This document shows positions 8,605 through 15,000 of a stretch of 15,000 nt of DNA, piece after piece. The stretch lies in the NCBI GenBank assembly GCA_009760855.2, contig WPIO01000081.1, positions 555,001-570,000 of the forward strand. The letters run 5' to 3'. The stretch's first letter is position 1. Each line of letters begins with the position of its first letter. The stretch comes from Cristatella mucedo (lineage: Eukaryota; Bryozoa; Phylactolaemata; Cristatellidae). The position numbers were made by a program, and so were the translations under genes. Below the pieces are notes generated by a model. It worked only from the letters and a program-made list of their open reading frames with translations. It did no database searches and was not told the origin of the DNA.

Positions 8605-8920
8605 AAACGGACACATACACGCACACACGGCGAACGTACATATACCACTTTTCTTAATGCAACTAGTGTATGGCCACACTTCAAGGCCAGTGAACGCTCA
8701 TGGACTGGCATACCAGAGCCACTGTTGATCACACCAACCTGTCCTATTTACGGCCAAGTCTAACCGCTATAAAAAAATAGCGGAATCACGCACGCATAAT
8801 ACAAAATTAAGGCATCGGGCAAAAGACCATTTTCTTTACGTCAGCATCTTATCTCGCGGTTTTGTTTAGCGATCTAGCGTGTTGTTTTCCGCTTCTGTCC
8901 AGGAGGAATTAATCAGAAGC
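8598..8920. other. Anonymous sequence
   Basis: Degenerate CA-rich sequence continues to about 8630. Beyond that I see no gene, RNA or repeat up to the LINE fragment. Confidence 0.4.
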
Positions 8921-8923
8921 GAT

Positions 8924-9616
8924 AGTCCATCCGTTATGTAACTCACTGCTTGCTGGCCTACCGGCATGTGCTATCAGGCACTTACAGCTGGTGCAAAACT
9001 CTGCAGCTAGGCTTGTCTGTCGTGAGAATCGCAGTTGCCACGTCACACCACTTTTCGCCGACCTGCATTGGCTACCAGTTAAGCAACGGATCGACTTCAA
9101 GGTTTTGTCGCTCACTTTGAGATCCCTTCATTCTTTGGCTCCAGCCTACCTATCAGATCTACTCCCCCACTAGGCCAAGCATCGTACCACCCGCTTTTCG
9201 GAATCTAACTGTTTACCAATACCTCGTACAAACCTCAAATTCTTTGGAGACGGTGCATTTGCTTTGTATGCTTGCAAAGCATGGAACTCACATCCGGCTT
9301 GCGTCAAGACATGTCTGACTTGACCACGTTTGAAAAAAAATTTAAAACGCACCTATTTATGACAGCATTTAGCAGATTCCTATGTATTGTCCTTTTATGT
9401 GCATTTGCGTGCTGACACATCATGCTGCCACTAACCCCACTTTCATGCTGACCCAGTGCATGTCACCCCTAACCATATTATTCATGTTGTTTATCAAGCA
9501 CGGCACCACTCGCCGTTGGATTGTGTTTCCTTAGCAGCAAACGTAAAGTTCCTAGAAAGAGATTGAGTTTTCTGAGGGTGCTTTATCAAGTGCATTATTA
9601 TTAGCATTATTATAAC
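8924..9616 (+). mobile_element. Family B LINE, RT C-terminus and 3' UTR
   Basis: Frame 0 from 8928 encodes the C-terminal region of a CR1/L2-type reverse transcriptase: CNSLLAGLPACAIRHLQLVQ, NSAARLV, LHWLPVKQRIDFKVLSLTLR and LAPAYLSDLLP. The stop at 9171-9173 is followed in the same frame by LKFFGDGAFALYACKAWNS, so it is a mutation inside the coding region. A frameshift after that leads to the usual end of the type TTFEKKFKTHLF (about 9322-9358). The 3' UTR matches the fragments at 13222 and 14676 on the other strand. The element ends in an ATT-rich tail (TGCATTATTATTAGCATTAT). It is 5'-truncated at about 8924. Protein similarity to family A is clear, but the 3' UTR and tail differ, so I treat it as a separate family. 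Confidence 0.9.
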
Positions 9617-9989
9617 TGGACTCCTCACCCTCAGTTTTGTACTTTGCCTTAGCGTCCACATATTACAAAGCTGCCACTACTGACATAGTCTAGAATTCCA
9701 TCTCCCAGTCTAAGAATTTTGCTGGCCCTCTAGACCGTCTGCCCCATACCTCTTTCTAAGATACGTTTTAAGGTGATTCGCTACTTGCCTGGGTAACTGT
9801 AGCATTAACAATAATTGCCTTGGTATAGGCATTTGGCCTCCAACTTTTCAAAAAGGCTGCTGTAAAACCAGCCATTAAAAAGTCTGCCCTATACCAGGAG
9901 AAATTGAGTACATTCCGCCAAGTCTCTCGGCTGCCGATCGTTTAAACGCATCGGAACCAGTACTAATTACCAGTGTCTAGGGCATCGTA
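9617..9989. other. Anonymous sequence
   Basis: No gene was found. A short imperfect inverted repeat (TTGGTATAGGCA at 9820-9831 and TGCCCTATACCAGG at 9885-9898) could fold into a long-loop hairpin, but it has no recognised role. Confidence 0.4.
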
Positions 9990-10465
9990 ACGAGATAGAA
10001 AGTGCCGCGTAAAGGTTTCTCTGGGTACCTGATCGATTCAAGATCTGGCGTCTGATGGGCACACTGGTTGAGGCTGCGTCCTCCTGCGTTAAGTGAGACA
10101 CGCCTCTCGCGACAGCTCAGCGGACAGTTAGCGAGTGGGTTTTGGCAGGCCGACGAGCTGGAAGCTGCATCCCTGCTGTCCACTCGTCCGGCTTTTCCTT
10201 CCAATCCGCCATGTCTAGTCCTTCTGCCACGCTAGCTACCGACAGCGAGCCGTTGTCCGTCTGGCACGCTGCGAAGCCTGAAGCTAAATCTGCTGACACT
10301 CGAGCCTCGACAGCAGCAGCTTTTTTTTATTCTTGGTCAGCTTGGGGCAAAGCGCTCTGCAAAGCGCTCGGCCCACGTCGATCCGAAAGGGCAGCTCAAA
10401 CATGTCCCTGGTCACCAGCGAAGCTAGTTCACCGTAGAAACGGCAACTGCCAGGGCACTTAGCAA
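9990..10465. other. CG-rich patch with overlapping open frames
   Basis: This patch is richer in CG than its flanks and open on both strands. On the plus strand an ATG in good context (CCGCCATG, 10211) starts an 84-codon frame ending at 10462. It begins MSSPSATLATDSEPLSVWHA, is Ser/Ala-rich, and turns basic at its C-terminus. On the minus strand an acceptor-like CTTGATTTTGATCTAG (AG at about 10484) precedes a frame starting WCFAKCPGSCRFYGELAS. A third minus-strand frame contains VSADLASGFAACQTDNGS. At most one of these can be the main coding frame, and none resembles a family I know. The patch could be a promoter and first exon, possibly of the gene carrying the thyroglobulin domain downstream, but nothing links them directly. 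Confidence 0.25.
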
Positions 10466-10700
10466 AGCACCACCCTAGATCAAAATCAAGAGAATAAGTC
10501 ACTTTTGTCCAGATTAAACTCGGTCATTCTTATCCAAGATAGCTGAAAGACTTTCAGACACGCAGCTAAACGAATAATTCTATTGAGCAAATCTTGATAG
10601 CAATTTTCAGTAGGGATTTGAAGCTAACCATTCCATGGAAACAGCTCTGCTTCGAGTTTGCAGCTACCGTCTGATCACTGCTGATTAGGTAAGGCGTTTC
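10466..10700. other. Anonymous sequence
   Basis: I see no exon or repeat family here. It separates the CG-rich patch from the reverse transcriptase fragment. Confidence 0.4.
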
Positions 10701-10702
10701 TG

Positions 10703-10864
10703 CTTGCATTCCTTTATCTGTCAGCAGAAGTTGACACGGTTGACCACCAGATACTTCTGAAGTGCCTTTTTACATACCTAAGTATCGCTGGCAATGTGTT
10801 AAACTGGGTCAGGTCCGATCTCTGTGAGAGATATCGGGTAGTAGATTTAAACGGTTATCAGTAA
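10703..10864 (+). pseudogene. LINE reverse transcriptase motif A fragment
   Basis: The frame reads LAFLYLSAEVDTVDHQILLK and continues through a CLFTYLSIAGNVLNW-type segment to a stop at 10862-10864. This corresponds to the region around RT motif A (the LDLSAAFDTVDH type) and the following helix of CR1/L2-like elements. It is precisely the part missing from the first LINE at position 60. The usual Asp of DLS is Tyr and the usual Phe of AFD is Val, and the frame stops before motif B, so it is a dead fragment. It is in the same orientation as the family B piece at 8924-9616 but downstream of it although it encodes an upstream part of the protein, so the two are not one collinear copy. Which family it belongs to is unresolved. 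Confidence 0.8.
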
Positions 10865-10913
10865 TCTAGGGAGCCCTGAAAGTATGAAAACCTCAAGATT
10901 CGGTCTTATGGAC

Positions 10914-11105
10914 GCCCCCTGTCTTGTTCGATGTGTAAGATGCTCGATCTTCACGACCTAGGTTTCGGGTTTGAGTCCTGCAGTGGGCGATCCCTAAGTG
11001 AATGCTTGTAATACCGATCGATTGATACCTTGTTCGATTGATTGATCACTTGGCCATTAATATATCGATTGACCGATGGATGCAGCTAAGGCCGATCGAT
11101 CGTAT
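10914..11105 (+). mobile_element. tRNA-derived SINE with GATT-rich tail
   Basis: Positions 10914-10988 can be drawn as a 75-nt cloverleaf. The acceptor arms GCCCCCT and AGTGGGC pair at six of seven positions. There is a short CTT/AAG D stem. The anticodon stem GCTCG/CGACC has four of five pairs around the 7-base loop ATCTTCA, giving anticodon CTT (lysine type). The T loop TTTGAGT sits inside the B box GGTTTGAGTCC (10968-10978, one mismatch to consensus). The A-box region is poor, so this is not a working tRNA. It is followed from about 11013 by degenerate CGATTGAT/GATT repeats up to about 11105, a tail type used by many SINEs. The absence of a CCA-flanked end and the presence of the tail favour a SINE over a tRNA pseudogene. 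Confidence 0.6.
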
Positions 11106-11515
11106 TATTAAGTTCCTGTTCCTAAAGTGACCGGCCTCTGGACTATTGAGGCACAGCGGAAAGTGAGATGGCATGCAAATTCCATGCACAAGTCATGATA
11201 TTTTGAAGCAAGCTGTAGAGCATCTGAATAGAGATTTCGTTACCCTATTGCACTATGCTAACGTCGTGCTATTATTATTGTTTTTATTGTTACGATACTG
11301 GCAGAATTTTACTGGATTAGTAGTCCGAAATGGCTAATCCGGTTAAATCGAGCACCTAATTAGCACGAAAGCCAAACGGACCGATCAGCACAACTAGTAA
11401 GTAGGGTAGGTCTCGGTGGTGTAGACGTCATACAAATGCATACCGAAGCTAGGATGTCAGGCAGCGGCAGCGTATCGGCATGAACAAGGCTCAGATTCGT
11501 CATTCACATTTGCAG
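11106..11515. other. Anonymous sequence, probable intron
   Basis: No coding signal was seen. The right end (GATTCGTCATTCACATTTGCAG) is a reasonable 3' splice-site context for the exon that starts at 11516. Confidence 0.5.
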
Positions 11516-11704
11516 AGTGGACTTGCGAGCTGCATCGCTACAGTGTCGTTTTCAATGGAGGCTTCCTGCCGCGATGCACGCCCGATGGTAGCTACGAGCC
11601 ATTGCAGTGCTACGACCACGAGTGCTGGTGCGTGCGACTGTACACGGGCACGGAGATTGCCGGTAGCAGACGACCGCAGCAGCTAGGCGAACCGACTTGC
11701 AGAG
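11516..11704 (+). CDS. Thyroglobulin type-1 domain exon
   Basis: This exon encodes one complete thyroglobulin type-1 (Tg1) module, a small disulfide-bonded domain of secreted and extracellular proteins such as thyroglobulin, nidogen, testican/SMOC and cystatin-like thyropins. All six cysteines and the family signatures are present: CELHRY at the start, NGGFLPRC, TPDGSYEPLQC, the hallmark CWCV, and a GTEIAGSRRP stretch leading to EPTC. Spacing between the cysteines is 16, 10, 4, 1 and 22 residues. The family pairing is C1-C2, C3-C4 and C5-C6. The exon is bounded by TTTGCAG at 11509-11515 and a GTAAGC donor at 11705. Both introns are phase 1 and the length is 189 bases, so the exon can be skipped or duplicated without shifting frame. 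No other exon of this gene was recognised, so the host protein is unknown. A protease inhibitor or matrix protein is possible. Confidence 0.87.
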
Positions 11705-13221
11705 GTAAGCTCCTTCCAGAAGTCAGCCGTAGCGTCTTATTATGTATTCGCGGGCAGACGTGGCTGCAGCTGCTCGTGCTATATAGACTTCTCAGATACA
11801 ATTTTCGAGGAGCTAAGAGTTGTATTTTAATGGCCGTCCTTACGCTGCCACTGATTAGTACAGGCGTTTCCTAGTAGTGGCAGATGGGTATTTGTCCCTA
11901 CGGCCTCTCCTCGATGACAGGTCGCATCTTGAGAGCGTGCTGCAACTGCCGGTGCAACTCTCATCAGGAGCTAGCTGTCAATGCGTCTCCTGCGAAGTTC
12001 TGCTTCCAACCAAAATGGCCATTCTACTTAGCGATTTCCTTGGGCACTCATTTGTGAACGTTGTGCGGCAACTGTTGAAGTACTTTGTTCGGATGGGAGA
12101 GCCGCCAGAATACTAATAACCTTTCGCATCAGAGGGCTTGCTTAAATCCGAATAGCGATTTGATGCATTCTTCATGTGCGGCGGACAGGCCTGCACTGGA
12201 AGGGACCTCTTTGCCTCCGCCCTCGTCTCCGCCCTCGTCGTCCCCAGTAGAGCACCTAGGGAGCTACTGCAACGGGACCTGACGATTGACAAGGTGCACT
12301 GACAGAGAGTGCGCAATCGCTTGTAGCACCGAATGCAAATGACGGAATGTTCGACTGGGAAAGGGGAGGGCGCACCGTATCCAGTGCAGCCCATTGTCGA
12401 CGAATAGATGAGCAGGCGTCTACAGGCGAAAGCACGAATGAGATCTCGAACCTGGATTGCTTATTGCTGAGGTCAATTTTGCTGCGATCAGCTTCAATCT
12501 GAGGCCACGCAGGATACGCAGCCCCCGGCCACCGGCCATGTACGTAGCAGCTACCAATATTGCAATAACGATGCTGCGACTCATTGGTCATAAAAACGGT
12601 GCTCGCAGGCAGCAGCAGCAGCAGTGCAGTGCAGAAAGCCCTCTTGCCTTAAACCTGACTCTGAGCTGTGCGGCACAACTGGCACAGCATGAAAATACCG
12701 TGCACTATTTTGGTCGAGTAAAGTTGTAGCCAGAGGTGCTAAGCTCAAAGAGGGTCGACGCCGAAAACAAATTTGCCATGGAGTGGGATAGCACAGCTAA
12801 ACGCGTGCCGGCAATGAAAGCATATGGACAGAAAAGCAGGCAGGGAATGTAGGATGAAATGCGAGGAGAGAATGGTGAAGCAATTTAGCAGAGGGTTGAA
12901 TCTCGGAGGGAAGAGTAAAAATATTAATAATAACAGGTCGTTTGCATTGGACCATAAGAGAAACCACTAAGTCTCAATACGGGTTCCTTGCTACCCGGTG
13001 CAAGAGAAGCAACAACCAGGGGTCGATGAAATGAACTGATTTACAAGCATGGTATCATGAATTTACAAGCAAGCACAGTTTCACAAGAATTATGCTTAAA
13101 ACAGTAAGCAAAAGCGACGACACTCAGTGCAACTGGTTTAACCCCTTGTTAGTAACGAGAACAAAGAAACTCAATTTCACTGGGTACACGTGTGGCTAAG
13201 TAGAGCAGATTGATCTTTCAA
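11705..13221. other. Anonymous sequence, probable intron
   Basis: It begins with the GTAAGC donor of the Tg1 exon. I looked for a further Tg1 module (GGF, QC, CWCV) or another cysteine-rich exon on the plus strand and found none. Frames at 11877-12116 and 12457-12729 have no domain and no paired splice sites. A short CAG run (12609-12623) and two copies of ATTTACAAGCA (13039-13049 and 13061-13071) are present. Confidence 0.45.
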
Positions 13222-14100
13222 ATTAGTACCACTATAATAATACTAATATTCATCCTTATACATAAATAGAGCGCCCTCACAGAACTTACTTTACATAAGC
13301 TGTACAGGAAGGATGAACATATAGTTAGTGTTAGCATGCCAAATGTCAACAAGTATAACATGGTTAGAGGTGATTTGCACAGGGTCAGCATGCAAATATG
13401 GTTAGTGGCAGCATGCACAGTGCCAGCACGCATAAGCACACTAAGAACGAAATCAAAAGGCCCTAATAAATGCTGTGATAAATAGATGTGTTTTAGTTCC
13501 TTCTTAAATGTAGTCAACTCTAGAGGCGTCAGTCTGGGTTGAGTTCAAGGCTTTGGGAGCATACAAATTAAAGCATGTTTTCAAAGGATTTGACGTTTGC
13601 ACAAGGTGTACGCAAACGAATTGATTCAGAAAAGCAGGTGACACACTGTCTAGCCTGGTGGGGAATAGTTCTAATAGGTAGGATGGAGCCTGAGAATGAA
13701 GGGACCTAAAAGTGACTGACAGAACATTTAAGTTGATGCACTCCTGGATTTGAAGCCAGCTCAGTTCGGCAAGAAGTGGTGAGATGTGGCAACGACGACA
13801 TTCATGACAGACAAGCCAAGCTGCGAGTTTTGCACCAGCTGTGGGCGCCTGATTGCACAGGCCGGTAGACCAGAAAGCCGTGAGTTGCAGAAGTCAACAC
13901 AGGATGTCACAAATGCATGGACCAATTTAGATATGGTATCCCTGTCTAAACAAGCCCGAATTTTAGAGTAGCTGAAAGCAGGCAGACTTGACTGCGGAGC
14001 TGATGTGGTCGTCTAACGAAATGTCACTTTAGAACAGGACATCTGTATTTCGTGCATATGCAACAGGATATATGCTGGCAGAGCCAATTTATTATCATTG
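13222..14100 (-). mobile_element. Family B LINE, decayed, RT C-terminus and 3' UTR
   Basis: Read on the minus strand from about 14100, decayed frames give SASIYPVAYARN, SDISLDDHISSAVKSACFQ, a CNSRLSGLPACAIR-like stretch, then HISPLLAELSWLQIQE and LSVTFRSLHSQAPSYLLELF. The end of the protein is TTFKKEL near 13510. The 3' UTR (13222-13500) matches those of the copies at 8924 and 14676, and the tail is ATT-rich (AGTATTATTATAGTGGTACT on the minus strand). Several stops and frameshifts interrupt the frame, including a TAA in place of the Asp codon in the VLFDSD-type motif, so this is the most decayed of the coding copies. It is also the longest family B copy in the window. Confidence 0.88.
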
Positions 14101-14183
14101 CTATTATGCTGCTGTCCTAACAATGGACTATTTGACCTTGTCCAAGTAATTGACAAAGAAGCTGAAGAAGCGATCAGCAAGCT

Positions 14184-14323
14184 GTAATGTAATGTAATGC
14201 ATCTCCGTCAGTAACTCCACAAAGCCATAAAGACCATGTAGGTGCTACGCAGGAGGAGAGTTTTGTATAGCTCACTCACAGCCTGAGCGGCTTTCGGTAC
14301 GCATTCGGTAGCCAACAGACTTC
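14184..14323 (-). mobile_element. Family A LINE 3' end, short copy
   Basis: About 140 bases match the 3' UTR of the other two family A copies. Shared blocks include AGCCTGAGCGGCTTTCGGTA and CGCATTCGGTAGCCAACAGA on the plus strand. On the minus strand it ends GGAGATGCATTACATTACAT, giving the clearest view of the family tail, an (ATTAC)n run. Similarity stops at 14323, a strong 5' truncation. Confidence 0.92.
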
Positions 14324-14598
14324 TCACCGGCAAGTGTCATTAGGTAAGGAGCTAACCTGGGAGTAGTGAAGGAGATGCTTGATCGCCGATATCAGCATTT
14401 TTGGAGTTCTCTCACACCTGATCCGCCTTAAAAGAGGCAGCTACGAAGCTAAGAAGTGCCAGTCCCCAGCAGAACCCAACTCTTGAATGCATTACATATG
14501 GGCATTACATATTGATTACATAGGACAGACAAGGCATGTAAGCACGTGAATACACGCACGCAAATACTCACAAACAAGGGTACACACGCACACAGAAT
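14324..14598. other. Short unassigned gap between LINE fragments
   Basis: No feature was recognised. From about 14540 the sequence becomes CA-rich, leading into the microsatellite. Confidence 0.4.
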
Positions 14599-14603
14599 CG
14601 CAT

Positions 14604-14656
<53 letters not shown>

Positions 14657-14660
14657 CACA
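14599..14660. repeat. (CA)24 microsatellite
   Basis: A perfect CA tract of 24 units lies at 14605-14652, inside 62 bp of unbroken purine-pyrimidine alternation. Cys/Val and His/Thr open frames across it are repeat artefacts. Confidence 0.97.
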
Positions 14661-14675
14661 AACAAGCAATAATAA

Positions 14676-14930
14676 TATTAATAATAAAGTTGATATCGCG
14701 CCCTCAGAAAACTCAATATCTTTCTAGGCACTTTACATTTGGTGCAAAGGAAGCACGATCGAATGATTAGTGGCAGCATGCTCAATACACAACAAGAATA
14801 ACATGCTTAGGGATGATATGAATAGGGTCAGCATGCAAATGTGGTTAGTGGCAGCATGCACAGTGTCAGCACGAAAAAGCACGTAAAGGACGAATCACAG
14901 GGGCTCACTAAATGCTGTCACATATTGCCC
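14676..14930 (-). mobile_element. Family B LINE 3' UTR, truncated copy
   Basis: On the minus strand this matches the 3' UTRs of the other two family B copies, from the TGACAGCATTTAG block (about 14927) to the shared AGAAAGATATTGAGTTTTCT and an ATTATTAATATTATTATT tail. It contains two copies of the 15-base element TTAGTGGCAGCATGC (plus strand, 14767-14781 and 14845-14859). The coding part is absent. Its tail lies about 15 bases from the CA microsatellite. Confidence 0.9.
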
Positions 14931-15000
14931 TTCACGAAATGTAAAAATTATGTTAGGCAATCACTGCCCCCCCCATGCAGCAAAGCTCAAGATAGCTCAC
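14931..15000. other. Window edge, unassigned
   Basis: An 8-C run is at 14967-14974. No similarity to the LINE copies was seen beyond about 14930. Confidence 0.4.

Noticed and set aside
8458-8732. Cys/Val-rich and His/Thr-rich open frames
   Set aside because: They are translations of the compound (GC)n(CA)n microsatellite. The same applies to the frames at 14449-14770.
12438-12460. B-box-like GGTTCGAGATC on the minus strand
   Set aside because: It matches 9 of 11 positions but has no A box, anticodon arm or acceptor stem around it.
12256-12729. Frames on both strands downstream of the Tg1 exon, as possible next exons
   Set aside because: No cysteine pattern or domain fits an extracellular protein. 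The Gln run comes from a short CAG repeat, and no phase 1 acceptor with a matching frame was found.
13786-13971. Cys-containing plus-strand frame beginning MATTTFMTDKPSCEFCTSC
   Set aside because: It is the antisense strand of a family B LINE fragment, and its cysteine pattern is incidental.
1-15000. CRISPR arrays, insertion sequences, operons, rRNA genes or phage genes
   Set aside because: None seen. The repeats present are eukaryotic retroelements and microsatellites, and nothing is arranged in a bacterial manner.

Overview
This window looks like nuclear DNA from an animal, most likely a repeat-rich invertebrate. I base that on eukaryotic non-LTR retrotransposon (LINE) remains with CR1/L2-type reverse transcriptase motifs, tRNA-like SINE heads, long (CA)n microsatellites, CG-rich promoter-like islands, and one extracellular-protein exon flanked by good splice sites. 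There are no operons, Shine-Dalgarno-spaced genes or bacterial mobile elements. The species cannot be named from this sequence.

Layout. 1-1336: the 3' half of a LINE (family A, plus strand), with a recognisable but broken reverse transcriptase frame. 1337-2180: a CG-rich, promoter-like island with inverted CCAAT boxes, a GC box and a (GCG)21 tract. 2181-3640: an AT-richer stretch, a tRNA-like element on the minus strand, then a second CG-rich stretch with a possible terminal exon and an AATAAA signal. 3690-5845: mostly anonymous, with one weak exon candidate on the minus strand. 5850-6123: a 5'-truncated family A copy. 6124-8920: anonymous, with an (AT)n tract and a compound (GC)n(CA)n tract. 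8925-9616: a LINE fragment of a second family (B, plus strand). 9990-10462: a small CG-rich patch with overlapping open frames. 10703-10864: a reverse transcriptase motif A fragment. 10914-11105: a tRNA-Lys-like SINE with a GATT-rich tail. 11516-11704: a thyroglobulin type-1 domain exon, the best-supported host protein-coding sequence here. 11705-13220: anonymous, probably intron. 13222-15000: a cluster of three minus-strand LINE fragments (B, A, B) with a (CA)24 tract.

The genes do not form a visible pathway. The one confident host exon encodes a six-cysteine thyroglobulin type-1 module of a secreted or extracellular protein whose other exons I could not find. Most of the rest is retrotransposon remains and unassigned sequence. 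I found no previously undescribed biological system. The most interesting items are the single-domain symmetrical exon, the CG island with its long GCG tract, the conserved duplicated 3' UTR of LINE family B, and two unassigned exon candidates.
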